Shown here: positions 13,884 to 26,602 of the stretch, piece after piece
Layout of the letters: the number at the start of each line of letters is the position of its first letter
How positions within the stretch are numbered: the stretch's first letter is position 1
DNA from: Eremophila alpestris peregrina
Taxonomy: Eukaryota; Chordata; Aves; Passeriformes; Alaudidae
NCBI GenBank assembly: GCA_009792885.1
Contig: WMCF01000018.1
Location: 9,063,217 to 9,127,216, forward strand
DNA length: 64,000 nt
Reading direction: 5' to 3'
Translations under genes and position numbers: made by a program
The notes under the pieces: model-generated
What the model was told of the DNA's origin: nothing
Seen by the model: only the letters and a program-made list of their open reading frames with translations
Databases searched by the model: none

Positions 13884-16800
13884 ATCCACTATAATTATGA
13901 TTGTGGAAAATGAGAGGAAAATGAAAGGATTGTTGAACCTGAAGCAGAACAGCATGTAGGAAAAGAGAATCTGATTAACAGTGTTGCAACTTTCCTTTCA
14001 AACAAGAGAGGAATACACAATATTGCAAAAGATGCAAATTATAGAGAGGGAAAAGGACACTCCATGAAAGAAGTCTGGAGGGCTGAATCACAAACAATAG
14101 CAAAGCTAAACTAGGGAGGGAGAAAAGCAAAAATTACAGGAAAGGACAACAGGTTTTTGTGCTAAGTACTAAGCAGGAAATTACAGGCAAAGAATGCAAT
14201 TCTAGGAAAAACAGCAGCTGTACAACACAATACAGCAATGAAACAATGCTTCCACCAATGAAAAGTCACTTATGAGAAGAAATTGTGTCCATGAAAACAA
14301 CAATGACAATAAAAGGATTAACAATATGGGAACAACAGAAGATGCAAATATTTGGTTAGAGAAAGGGTAATGATGGCACAGAAATCAGTGACAAATCACT
14401 TGAGTGGTTTTCACAGTGCTTCTTTGCATCTTTCATGAAAGAACTGTTTACAGCAGATGTCTTTCCCAGAACCTCTAGGAAGGCACAGACTTCTTCAAGC
14501 TCCTTGTTATTATTGTTATTTCTGCTGGCTTTATAGGAGCTTAATGACCTCAGCCATGGGTCACAGCTCCATCTGTCCTATGCACTGTACAAATATCCAG
14601 CTTTATGATTTATGTCCCATCAGGAGGAACTTGAGCTGACAAGCAGGAGAAGCAATTGTTTGGTAAATGTGGGGGTCAGTCAGTACTGTCTAGGAAGTGT
14701 CACTGGAGAGAAAATACATGTCCCATTGTGATCTGGACAGTTAGCTGGCCCTGGGACTGGCATGGTTCTTGTGGCTTCTCAAGCTGTTCATGGCCTTCAG
14801 GAAACTGCAGGACTTTGACAGAAATGAAGAACAGAAGTCATGTCACCTCGTTCCAGGGCTGCATGTTGTCTTAGCACTTCATTCCATGCTGTTAAGGATT
14901 TTCCCTGGCAGCTTCCTTCCCATCACTGGCTCCTCACTCCAAAATTATTGGAAGAGGTCTTAACTTGCACTTCCAGACAGAGCCTGGACTGACAGAAATG
15001 CAGCAGTCTGCTCTTAGTGCCAGAGCAATGCACTTGCACTTCCAGCTCAGACTGTGGCAACATCCCTCCATCCCACCCACTGCTGCAGAGAGGTGCACAG
15101 ATAAATCACTGCAGATGTCAGACAGTGCTTGGCACACAGAGCCTGTCCTAAGAAGAGAAAGAAGCCCATATACTGTGCTTTGGGCATGTTATCAATCAGA
15201 ACACTTGCATGGCACTGAGTACTTTTAATGTTCATGTGTAAACAGCTTGTTCTGCAAAGCCTGACATCTCCTGATGAATCCAGAGGTGACTGGGAGGAAC
15301 ATCAGCATCAGTGGAAGAAATGAAGGAAATAATGTCAATTGGGAAAATTCAAAGTCTTTTAGATTTCCTTTATTAGATTTACAACATTATTTCAATATCC
15401 CAAATGCCCTCCCATCACCAAAACATTAAGAATGGTAATTAATGTTTTGACATAGCTCTGGTTAGTATAGAGCATTGCTTAGGCAAGAGCAATTTTGCTA
15501 AAAAATAACTAACTCTGGAGGTTGAGGCTGTGATATTCAAAGAAAATGCTGTGAATTCTAAGGCTAATTCTAAGGGAAAAGGTGAAATGTGAAGGAGATC
15601 CTTTTAGGGAATAGCAATCCAAGTTAAGCACATTTTAATGAGAGAAGAAATAGCTGTTTACTGCTGCTACTGCACCAGCTTTTCATCCAATAGAAGAGTT
15701 TGATGAATGTGTCTGTCTGTTGCTTTCCTGGTTTTGCACTTGACATTTCTGACCCAGATTCTGTGTATCAATTTGTGGATTTAGCTGACTAAATGGAGGT
15801 GGCTGTAGCTGAGCCAGTCACTGCAGGCTGCCTTTAAAGTCAGTGGAGGTCCAGTGAGCAGGGGCAGAGGTGGGGGGAAATCACTGCACTGACAGAGACA
15901 TCAGATGACCTACTCTCTTAAACTACCTTTTTATCTCCATTGACATCAAAGAGTCCCATTGAGGCTGATCTTCATGACAAATCTGAAGGGGTAAAGCTAT
16001 TTTGATTCCTCTGCAATCATACTTAGGTTTGACAAATTCCTTCTTACCCACATACCCTCTTTTTTCTGGAGTGATTTCAAGCCATTAACTAAAATAAACA
16101 GAGAGAATATGGTGCTGCAGTTCTTGATAGAGACTCCCATAGGAAAGCCATCTCCCTGAGGCATCTTAACCTGTGATCTTTAGAAGCAAAGGCATGAAGA
16201 TGCAGAAGCCATTGGGAAAAAATTTACTTTCAGGCCAAATAATCTCTTTTTCTGAATTTGGGGATTCCAGACAAGTCTGTCCTTGAGGCTGAAGAAAGAA
16301 GCTTGTCCATAACACAACAACAGCATCAGTCTGTCTTACAGGACCACCAAGCATCCATATGTGTTAACAAACATGAAAACCTTACACCAGCTCTTCAAAC
16401 TTTGGCAGAACCCACATGATTTCTACCCTCTACACCACCTTGTCCATTCAGGTTCCTTTCTGCCTTGTAGAGTGATAAATTGAGCTTTGTTCCCCTCATC
16501 ATTCCCCACTCCAGGTCCTGTAGGGCAGATGCCATTCCCACACCTCAGGACTCACATCATGGACACAAATCCCCACCCAGCTGCAGAGTTTGGGTCAGGG
16601 TGGGTTGAGCACAGGTGTGTTTGTGCAGTCTGCACCAATGCTGCTGCATTCAGAGCTTTAACTCCCACCCATTGTTGTTGGCTTACTCTGTTTCCACCTG
16701 CCCCCACTGAGGTTTCACTGCAGGGCTTTTGTAACTCAAGACTTCATAACTTCATAATCTGAGTTAAGGTGTCCAGGGGACTTGTGTCCTTCTTGTGTCC

Positions 16801-18298
16801 TTCTGTGTCACTTTCACAGCAAGGACAGGCACTCTTCCTTGGTGTGCTGGGTGGAGGCAGTTGCACAGGTCCTGGCAGATGGTTTTCACCACCACATAAC
16901 ACAGCTCTTCCACAGCAAGAGGAGAATATTTGTCTCCCAGTCAAAAGCATGGGAGGAGTGATCACAGCATCTGTGCTGTCTAACACGGGCTGTGGGAGGC
17001 CACAAGCAGCACAACTACACTGTAGTCTCTGCTGTTGCCCTTTATGGTCCTGTTTTTATTTTGTTCATTTTATACCTCAGTGCACATGATGGTTTTGGCT
17101 TTGCCTCCAGATTGCACAAGAGCCAGCTATTGTTTTTGCAGAGATTTGTGCACCTTTCCCATTAGCCAGCTTTATGCTTCCACTTGCCAAATCCCTCCTC
17201 ATCAATGAGCCAAGCAGGCCACTTCAGCATCAACCATGGCAGCTAAAAAATCAGCACAGCCATGTTCACAGGGTGGGTTTGTTCCTTTGTCCATGCCTCT
17301 GGTTTACATTCTCTGACAGACACTTACCAGCCTCTGGCTTGCAGGTGGTCCTGAGAGTCTGGACACAAACTCAGAGCAGATGTTCCCCAGTGCAAATGCT
17401 GGGTTTGACCCAGCAGTCTAATTGTCTTTGCTCTGCACCTAATTCTGGATTCACCAAGCCTTTTTAGCAGCTGCTTTGAGCTTGAAAGTAGTCTCCAAAT
17501 CTCTTCACTGTGGGAACTGTGATGCCTACCAGTGATCCAGGTTTCTCCAAAGTGAGGTGTGACTTCTCACCCCATACTTAACGTACAAACCAGACCTCTC
17601 CTCCAAAACATTTTCTCCCTTAAAATTTTCTCATTTATACATCCAATAATGAGCAAGAGTCCCAAAGGTATTTGAGTATTACCAAACATGGATGTTAACA
17701 TAACAATTTTCTTGTGATACTTTGGGATTGTTTGACAAAGTTCCAGTTAGCAAGAGCTAACACGTAATCAGAGTAAAAATGCAATTAAATCAAAATTCAT
17801 TTGTTCTATGTAAACTTACTTCCCATTTTACAACAGCAATGCATTAGGGCCATCGTGCCCCACATGAGAGTGAAATGAGCAACAGCAATTGGGATCACAG
17901 GTCTGAAAAGGTTCCCTCTAACATGATGAAAGAGTGCACAGCAAGATGCGCTTAAGAAACCGAAATGGAAATATTTCTGATATACTTTTCATCAAACAGA
18001 TGCCTTTGAGCTCGTGGTTTGCCAGGCAGAGCATGACAACTGGTTAACAAGGATAACAGAGCTGGAACTCAAGCTGTGTGTAAACTTCTATTTTTTGGTG
18101 CCTGTAGCCTGAAACTCTTTATCTGAACATCTGCTTCATTAAGAGATATTGTGATGTTATTCACAACAGCAACAAAGAACTACAGAAAGCACTGTTCTCT
18201 CTTTTTCCTGCCCACATCTCATACCCCCCTTCAAAACCTTGCCACTACAGATGTGTGCCACAACACTTGCTGCTGGCTTTCACTGTGCTTCCCCACAG
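13884..18298. other. Non-coding sequence; A-rich first 0.5 kb
   Basis: From about 13.9 to 14.4 kb the plus strand is A/G-biased. Three counted 60-bp rows (from 14041, 14101 and 14281) hold 26, 27 and 31 A but only 8, 10 and 11 T. After that the sequence is balanced and unremarkable. No gene, RNA or dated repeat was recognised. A small tandem of CTTCATAA lies at 16741-16757. Confidence 0.65.
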
Positions 18299-18363
18299 AA
18301 ATGGGAATGTGCTTCAAGGGAACATCATGGAAAGCAGACCAGTGATTTCTGACTGTCTCTGAA
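18299..18363 (+). repeat. Upstream copy of a 65-bp dispersed duplicate
   Basis: This segment (AAATGG at 18299 to CTGAAG at 18363) matches 20770-20833 at all but about six positions, counting one single-base gap. Here it sits in sequence with no resemblance to CR1, whereas the other copy interrupts a CR1 element. That makes this the likelier donor. It may alternatively be part of a dispersed repeat I do not recognise. Confidence 0.85.
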
Positions 18364-19796
18364 GTAACAGCCTATGCAACTTTATTGTTGTTTCTGGTTT
18401 TAAGAGAGACCTTAAACTGGGAACAAAGGAATATCTCCAAGTAGTCTGCAATTGCCCAGATATTGTCAGAGCCTTGCTTGGAATCAAGTTGAAAAGGCTA
18501 AATTACATAAATAGTTTTGGAATTCTGTGCTCTGCTGATGACCAGCTACATGAGGGAGAAGAATTTTTAAGTTGTCCCTCAAGCAGGATTAAAAGCAGTA
18601 CTTCTCCAATACTTCTTCCTTCCTCAGCCTCTTTGGAAATTTATAGGAAATAATGAAGATTACTATAAAAAACTGTATTGAATATCCTCCCTTAACAGGA
18701 GATCAGCTTCATGCTGCTCAGTTGTAATTCATCACCTCATACATTCACTTCATCCTTTTAGTTAATGTTGCTTTACAGCTGATTTTGCCTTTGATTTCCT
18801 ACTTGGTGACCTCCTGTTCCATCCTCATTTAGAGAGGGCTGGCCAAAGAACACAGTATTTTTAGGGCAGCACCAAGGATCCCCTGCCTCTACTCACTGAC
18901 AGACCTAGATAGATTACTAATCATATTTTAATTCAGTGTCTAAAACAGCCAGAGTGAATTACAGCCAAGGCTATCCTCCAAAGAATAGCAGCAATTGCTT
19001 GGGAAAGTACTAAAATTATCCAAAAGGTGGGTGAACAGGGATGTGGGACTCTGCAGACCCAAGCAAACATTAACAGCTCCCCAAATTTCCTTTTCCTGCC
19101 ATGGAATTTAGCACATGGAGAGACTGGATTTATGACTTCCAGGTAGCAGAGCAGTGCAAGCATTCAGCCAGAAAGAAATGTAGACTTCAATTAATTTGTT
19201 TCCAGATACTTGCTTATCTCTAAGCAGGCATGATTTGCAGGAGGAGGATGAGTGGGTGTTGCAACCTTGCAGGGTGTTCTTTAAAAATTAAAGCAAACCA
19301 TATCTTTATCCAGCAAGGTCTGGCAGTTGTCCCTTTAGTAACACTTGGGAAAAACACAGTCAAACACTAAATGCTTCTGCTGGGACTTACCCTCACCCAC
19401 TGTCTTCTAGGCCAAAAATTAAATAAGTGGACATATCTCCAAAATTTCCACAGAGTGAGCAGCAAGGGCAGTGAGGAGCTGTTAGCTGACATTAATAAAA
19501 ATTGGAGTTGTTGCTACAAGGTCAATGGAGAGTTTGGGTCAGGGTTCAGTGATGCCTTGGTGAAAAACAGATATGAAGAAGCATCAGTTTCAGGTAGGTC
19601 TGCCTTTGAGGAGAAACTTTTCTGGGACCTGGTTGTCCCCACAGTGGATGGCACACACCCAATACACACAGCTCAGTGCTATATATTGCCCAGCTTTAAA
19701 AGTCTGCCTGGGTGGATATAGGTAAATATTGATGTCCCCAGGCCATAATTTTTCCAAAAGGAACTACATGAAATTAATAAACTTTATAAACTAGAG
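18364..19796. other. Unique non-coding sequence
   Basis: I see no gene or named repeat in this interval. Short open frames (for example 116 codons at 19371-19721 plus) have no family features. The interval leads directly into the hexanucleotide array. Confidence 0.65.
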
Positions 19797-20055
19797 GTTT
19801 CCTTTTCTTTTTCCTTTTCCTTTTCTTTTCCTTTTCCTTCTCCTTCTCCTTCTCCTTCTCCTTCTCCTTCTCCTTCTCCTTCTCCTTTTCCTTTTCCTTC
19901 TCCTTCTCCTTCTCCTTCTCCTTCTCCTTCTCCTTTTCCTTTTCCTTCTCCTTCTCCTTCTCCTTCTCCTTCTCCTTCTCCTTCTCCTTTTTTCTCTGTT
20001 TTTCCTTTCTCATTTCCTTTTCTTTCTCCTTTTCACTTTCTTTTTCTTTTTTTAC
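19797..20055. repeat. CCTTCT/CCTTTT hexanucleotide satellite in a polypyrimidine tract
   Basis: The core at 19830-19985 is 26 hexamers with no phase shift: one CCTTTT, eight CCTTCT, two CCTTTT, six CCTTCT, two CCTTTT and seven CCTTCT. Less regular pyrimidine sequence flanks it on both sides, giving about 250 bp of nearly pure C/T on the plus strand. The paired CCTTTT units recur at regular places, which indicates expansion of a larger block of roughly 48 bp as well as single-unit slippage. Minus-strand translation gives a long Lys-Glu repeat. This follows from the hexamer and is not a gene. Such mirror-rich purine/pyrimidine DNA can adopt triplex structure and is prone to length change. Confidence 0.97.
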
Positions 20056-20435
20056 CAAGGCCCTTGAGTCCATGTGATCTCCTGGGCATTGACACATAGA
20101 AATCCAGGCACATACTTTGGTTACTGATTATGTGTTTAGGAGTTTAAGGTAAAAAAAAAAACGTTCACCACAGTCTCCTTAATTGATTACAGCAATAAGC
20201 ACTAAAGGATGTAAAAGGCATCTGCTGAAAAAGAGCAGTTAGTACTTTTCTGCTTAAAGGAATTCTTTGGGTTTGCCTGAGAATTGTGGAAGCTGCACTT
20301 TCATTTCCTACTGACAAACAAGCAAGTAAAAACAGAGAAGCAGAAAAATCTGAGCACTCAACACAACGTTGCCCAAAGGACTTCTTGTTGGAATGACTTT
20401 GTTCCTACTCTTTTTCCTCAACCACTGATCTTGGA
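20056..20435. other. Unique spacer between satellite and CR1
   Basis: This is unique-looking sequence with an A11 run near 20151-20161 and no recognised feature. It separates the pyrimidine satellite from the 5'-truncated CR1. Confidence 0.6.
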
Positions 20436-21112
20436 TCTGGGTCGACAGCCACCTGAACATGAGCCAGGAGTGCCCAGGTGGCCAAGAAAGCCAAGGGCAC
20501 CCTGGCTTGTATCAGCAATGGTGTGGCCAGCAGGGGCAGGGCAGGGATTGTCCCCCTGTGCTGGTGAGGCCACACTTTGAGTGCTGTGTCCAGTTCTGGG
20601 CCCCTCAGTACAAGAAGGACATTGAGGGGCTGGAGCATGTCCTGGAAAGGGCAACGGAGCTGGTGCAGGGTCTGGAGCACCAGTCCTGTGAAGAGCAGCT
20701 GAGAGAGCAGGAGGAATTTATCTTGGAGAGAAGGAGGCTCAGGGTGGACCTTATCACTCTCTACAGCACAAATGGTCATGTGCTTCAAGGGAGCATCATG
20801 GAAAGCAGACAGTGATTTCTGACTGTTTCTGAGGCTGTGGCAGGTGGGGATCAGTCTCTCCTCTCAGGCCACCAGCAACAGAACAAGAGGAAATGGTCTC
20901 AAGCTGCACCAGAGGAGGTTCAGTCTGGACATCAGGAAGAGTTTTTAAAGTTGGAATGGACTGCCCAGAGAGGTGGTGGATTCACTATCCCTGGTGTTCA
21001 AGAAACTACTGGATGTGGCACTCAGTGTTGTGGCGTAGTTGGCAAGGGGCAGGTTAGCCCAAGATTGGACTCAAGGATCTTGGAGGTCTTTTCCAAGCCA
21101 AATGATTCTGTG
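20436..21112 (+). mobile_element. CR1 LINE, 0.68-kb 3' segment with an internal insert
   Basis: This is the longest CR1 in the window, in sense orientation. Recognisable words in consensus order are GACAGCCACCTGAACATGAG near 20444, GTGTGGCCAGCAGGGGCAGG near 20521, GCTGTGTCCAGTTCTGGGCC near 20582, TACAAGAAGGACATTGAGGG near 20610, GGAGAGAAGGAGGCTCAGGG near 20726, GACTGCCCAGAGAGGTGG near 20959 and the terminal ATGATTCTGTG at 21102-21112. It is truncated at its 5' end, as most CR1 copies are. A foreign segment of about 64 bp sits at 20770-20833, replacing roughly a dozen CR1 bases just after the CTCTCTAC motif. Open frames across the element are incidental. No intact CR1 protein is encoded. Confidence 0.95.
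20770..20833 (+). repeat. Foreign insert inside CR1, near-copy of 18299-18363
   Basis: CR1 homology runs to CTCTCTACAGCA and resumes at GAGGCTGTGGCAGG. The CR1 bases normally between (a short CTCCCTGAAAGG-like string) are replaced by this segment. It matches 18299-18363 with about six differences, one of them a single-base deletion. There are no LTR-type ends, no poly(A) and no obvious target duplication. A templated repair event fits better than transposition. Confidence 0.85.
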
Positions 21113-22600
21113 AGTACTTTAAATGTTAGAGAATTAGTTGGTATTTGAACAAGTGGCCTGGGTTGGTGTAAGGTCTCTAATCACTGCATGGTGCACACCT
21201 TGTAGAAAAAGAACCCTCTTAGTTCAAACACAGCCATGGCAGTTCTGCAGAGGACCTGCACCCCAGCCCCATGGATCATGGGAAACTCAGTCCAGTGACA
21301 GACCTGGCAAATGGATCTGGCTCCAGTCCCTTCAAGAACACAGCTATGCTTATCTTTGAATTTTTTTGCTATTGGAAAACTGTAACAATGATGTAAACTT
21401 CAAGATAATGACCTTAGCTTGCATTATGTTGCTTGCTAATGGAATGATTTCTGCCCAGAAATAAATAAAATTGGTCATGACCAAAAAGAAATTGGTTACC
21501 TGGCCCTTGCAGGATGTTAAACACACTCTTGATTAAAAAAATTAATGAATATTTCAAAGGAACTCACACAAAATAGAGCAATTACAGGATCTCAGCTGCC
21601 CTCCAAACCAGCTCATGGGCTGAAGGATGTCGATACTCAGTTTCAGTCAGGATAGAAAGAAAAGAACAGCTTTAATCTACGACATTCCGAGGCAAAGCCC
21701 CTGATACTCAGAGAGGACATGGTGTGCATCCTCCATCAAATAAAAACAAGCTACTGCCACACTCTGCTCCATGGGATTCAAAGGTGCAGGTCTCCAGAAA
21801 CTCTCCTTAGAGGAGTTACATACCCAAAGGCACCACCCAGAAAGGCATATCTGAAATTTTTAAGCACCATAGTTGGAGGAAGCTGACATGCAGAGAAAGC
21901 TTGGAAATTAGGACAGGAAAGTTTTACAACCCCCCCTCCTGTCCCTGAGAGATGGAAGGGTGGAAGACACAAGTGTGAGCATTGCTGTGGACTCCCACCT
22001 GGGCCATGCAGGAATGGGTGGGCTGGGGAAGCAGCCACAGGAGGCAGGTGCACCAGTGGATCTTTGGGATTGTTCACAAAAACAGCTGTGCTGGGACACT
22101 GCTGGTCCAGCTGGGCTTTCTCAGCTGATCCACATCAACATGGGGCTGATGAGATGCTGGAATTGTTTCCTGGGCATTTTTAAGGCCCTCATCTACCAAA
22201 TTATCTTGAACTGGACAAAGCAAATTACTGGATATGCTTTAGATAACAGTCCTCTAATCTCTGTGATTGTATGAGACATATGAGAAAGAATTTTTAAAAC
22301 CAGTAATATTCATAGGCTAAACATCTTTCATCCAGGAGAGAAAGACAAAAAAAAAACAAAAAGTGTGTTAAAAATCAGTAGCTGTGTTCATAGATCAATT
22401 CATTTAGAGGAATTTTTTTCTTTTCTCAGGCATTTGGGTAAAAGTAGATCATGAGAAAAGGCTTTAAGAAATGCCTCAAGCAGTGGAGAAATACAAAAAG
22501 CACTTTGCTGCTTCACTGACATGTTTAACATAAAAGAAATTTAAACATGATCATTTTTCAGCTCAACAGTTTTTTGACTTTGTAATGAATGAAAATTTGA

Positions 22601-22630
22601 GGAAAGAAGAAGAAGAAGGAGAAGAAAAAA
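22601..22630. repeat. GAA-rich microsatellite
   Basis: Imperfect GAA units with one GGA interruption run into six A residues. It is a short, probably polymorphic simple repeat. Confidence 0.88.
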
Positions 22631-25600
22631 TACTACATTAAAAGGTGCTCCAGTCAAAAGCTCTGTACACTGATGCCCAAGGACATTCACAAGGTATACT
22701 TTTTTGAAGACTATGGTTGGATTTACCATTAATATCAAGTTTGGTTTGTTTGGGTTTATTTAAAAAATTGAACTTTCAACAGATAAGGATGAACTCAACT
22801 TATGCCAAAAATCATCTCTCCCTTGTGGTGGTGCACTCCCTATTAGGCCCAAGGCTGAGTCTGCTTCACTGAAACTACATTATATGTTTATTCATGAAAC
22901 TTGAATATTGAACCAGGCACTGGCTGTTGGGTTTTGCCATAATAAATAATTTTAAAATTATTAATCACTCTATTTAGTTTAAATCTCACAAAACTATTAA
23001 TGTCTTGCTCACCTCTCACCGTGCCTTTTTTGGAGGAGTTGATTCCCCCAGTCCCAATGGAGTCAGTGGTGAGGACAGATTGGAACTCTCAGGCTCTACC
23101 CCCCTGCATTCATCCCAGTCCTCTCTTCTTCTGTCAGAGCATCCTGGGGAGGGCCCAGCCCACCCCAGCCCAGGGTGGAGAGTGGCACAGAAAGTGTTAA
23201 CTGGACCATGAAAAGGCATTAGTAACCACCCACTGCCTACAGACTTGCCTTGCCATCAAATGGCTTGGAAAAGTCTAAAACTAGGCACTGTAACAAATGC
23301 CAGCTTAGTCATGTTTCATTTCTCCTGCTTAACAGTCCTGATCATTATTTTTCTTACAGTGAGGTAATTAAGTGTATCTGTCATGTATTAGACTTTTAAG
23401 GTTACAGGCATTTGGTAAAACATTAAATGAAAACTGCAGTGATTCAGAGTTGTTAAATTTCTAATATAATATTAATCCTCACTCAGACTTTTATGCATTA
23501 TGCACACACAGTCACATGTACTCTCACTCCTCCTGCTTGATTTTTCAAAACCTTTCATTTATGTGAGGCATTATTTTAACAGGGCAACAACAAAATGCTT
23601 CTGTCTCTTTGCAAAACATGTGGGCAGCTGCTCCTCATCTCCAGCAGGCCATGGAGGGATTTCAGAGTATCTCAGAAAAAATGTGCACTTTTCAGTCTCT
23701 TTTCCACCAGGCTGCACCTGGTGGAAATAATTCTCAAATAAAAAGTGGAACTGTGTCTTAGGGCAGCAAAACTGTTCATGAGCACCAGGACTCCTGTAAC
23801 ACTCCTGGTGCCAGAGACACTCATCTGGCTGGTGCGGATCAGTAGTACACATTTAGGCTGCCCTAACTCTGCTGTGACAAAGGTCAAAACCTGGCTTACT
23901 TGGCAGGAGAATTAGGCCAGCAGCAGCTGCTTTGCTAAAACTCACCATAAGAGCTGCCAGGTAAGCACTTTCCACATTTCTATCAGTGCTGGGAGAGCAG
24001 AATTTTATTCCTTATCCCTCCATAATTTGCTATTTCCTTCTCTGGAGATGCCTCATTGGTTCATAAGCCATAAGCCACAAGCCACCAGCAGTGTCACTGA
24101 GGTTATTTTCATAGCTTTATTCACAAAACACTTTCTAAAACTTGGTGGTTTATACTCTGTCACCCATGGAGCCTGGCAGGTGAGAGGGCTGTTCCTACAG
24201 TCAGAGAAAGGTAAATAAGAAAAACAAGCTCATTTTCAGCAGGTTTAAATTTGTGCACATGCATCCTCCCACCAGGGAGCTGCAGATAAAAAGACAGAAT
24301 ATGAACATTTAAAGTATATAAAGCTTCTAGGAGATAGAAGAAAAAGCCTTTTTCCCACTAAAGATGCATTCAGATGGCTAAATGTAGCTCCCTGCACTTA
24401 AATATTCTAACCCACACTGATCCCACAAGGATCCCATCAGACTTAGTGGATATTCAGCAAGAGAGTGAGCAGAGCCTTGGGGGAGCAGCTCCTCTGGAAA
24501 CAAGCATCTGTAACACTGCTAGTGGTGCCCACTCCTCTGACTGATTGTAAAGGAAGCCCAGGATGATACTAAAGATGTCTAAAGCTATATGAGAATAAAT
24601 CCAGCTGATTTATTGAACCCAAGCAGCTGAGCATGGCAGGGCTCAAGAGCCAGCTCTTCCCTCCCACCCCGAGCAGTTGTGATCCCCTTGCACCATCCTG
24701 AATTAAAGTCAGCAGTCCCAGGCTGAGGAGGGCAACTGAGAGCTCTTCTCTTGTCCAGAGAGTTCATTGCTCATTCTCACTGCCTTCATCTGCACCCTGA
24801 AAGCTGCCCCCAGCATAAATAAACAGGCTTGTCTCATGGGAGAACAAAGGGAAAGACAAACACTGACAAAGCTGAACCACCATCCTGTCACCAGGCCTTT
24901 TGTAACAGCATCAATGTTTTAAACACACACCTTGGCCCTGTTCAAAAAGTGGGCTGCCTTCTTCATTTTCTTGAAATAAACACAGTATTTTTCTTTTTAA
25001 TTTTCCAAAAATATCCTGCGGGTTCAGATGTGTCGACTGCGTCTGTGCAAACTGGAAGAAGTAAGTGAACAGCACTATACAAAGAAGTTTGGTATCCAAC
25101 AGAAAAGGTTCTGAACAGTTCCAGAGGTTGCTGACAGGCTCAGTTCAAAAGATAGCTGGAGTAATAAGAGGAGCAAGGAGAATTTTACAAAGTGTGCTGT
25201 TGCCACTGAAAATTTTCTTAAACCCACATTGCCATGGACATTTCTGGACACAGAAGGGATCAGCCAAGACTTTTCTTGTCTCAACTTGACTATCACTGCT
25301 AAATCCATGGTTTGTGTCGATTTTAGCTTCTGTAGATGTTAACAGTTACTGCTGATGAGAGTTTTAGCTGTCTGATGTAACAGATCATACAAAGTGTAAA
25401 TATTTGCAGCTCTGTCCTCCAGCAGCAGGACAAGGAATGGCTGAGCTGGCACACAGGGATGGGTTCTGCTGACTGCTCCTTCTCCCTCAGCTCTTTCTCC
25501 CTGTCTATGCAAAGGACCACAAATGCATCATGATTGACTGGATGCCTGTTTGTTAGTGACATGCCAGAATCACTTTTCAGACATTTTGATCAGCCCTGGA

Positions 25601-26602
25601 GGCACAAACAACTTTTGAAAGGCTGCAATGTCATTTCCACTCTTCCTCAGCAAACTCCTCTGGGTTCTGATCTGGACCAGCTGGAGGTCAATGCCCAAAT
25701 CTTCAACCAGTGTTCTCCTTGGAACTGCTTGGAGGAAAGCAGACTGAAGACAGGAATCAGTTTTTGCAAAAGAACAAGACATGCAGGCAGCAAAATCCTC
25801 TCCATCTTCTTGTGCACAGTCTTCATCAGTGCATTCTGGGTGCTTGCCTGGAGAAAGATGTGGGAGCAATTGCAATGCATTTAATCAACTCAGAACAAAA
25901 GCTTTTGTTCTAACTAATGTGCAAATTAAGTATTTTTCTCCTCCAAGCACATTAAAGTATTTTAAAAAGTGGAGGGCTCTGATTTAATAACTGAATAAGC
26001 AGAATTGCAGGCATTTCTAGTAGCCTTGGTCCTTGCAGCAATCTGCACCCCCTTTGGAAGCACCAATATGCACATTGTGCTGTGTGCATCCCCTAAAAAA
26101 TGCAGCTCCCACACTCACTCTTCCCTTCCAGGAGATGATTAGGATATAAACCCTAACCAATATTCACAGTGGGAGTAAAGCAGAGGACTAAATCTGGGCT
26201 GGTGCTGCCAAGGACAGGTGAGCCCAGCCCTGCTCCAGGCAGAGAGGGAGGCAGGCTCAGGAGAGCTGCCCTTAGGGAAACAAAGCAGTTACTGAGATAG
26301 AAAAATGAAATACAGCCTCCTTCTGCCCATCCACGTGCAGCTTCCACAGCCTACCCTCCAGTTATTTTATACCTGTTATAACAATGCTGCCTTGTAGGAA
26401 AATGGGGTTTCTGGCACATCTTAGGAGCTGGAAGAATCCACAGTCATGAGCCACAGCAAGGTATGGGGCAGGTAGAGCTGCAGCAGCCTGACTGCAGATA
26501 AAAGAACATGATGACTTTTTAGGAGCAGACAAGTCTGTCTGTGACCCACATAGCAGGGAGACAGAAGACATGAACAGTATTGCAGAGACTGGTGGAAAAC
26601 AC

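Noticed and set aside
18225..18260. CCCCCC...CAAAACCTTGCCAC as another LTR end of the 46-kb family
   Set aside because: Only about 25 bp resemble the family and the flanks do not continue the match, so it is too short to call.
19774..20097. 107-codon minus frame rich in Lys-Glu repeats
   Set aside because: It is the direct translation of the CCTTCT/CCTTTT satellite. Hexamers always give an open two-residue repeat. There is no independent coding evidence.
20405..20815. Frames of 118-127 codons on both strands
   Set aside because: They lie wholly or mostly within the CR1 3' segment and cross its foreign insert. They are not an intact CR1 protein.
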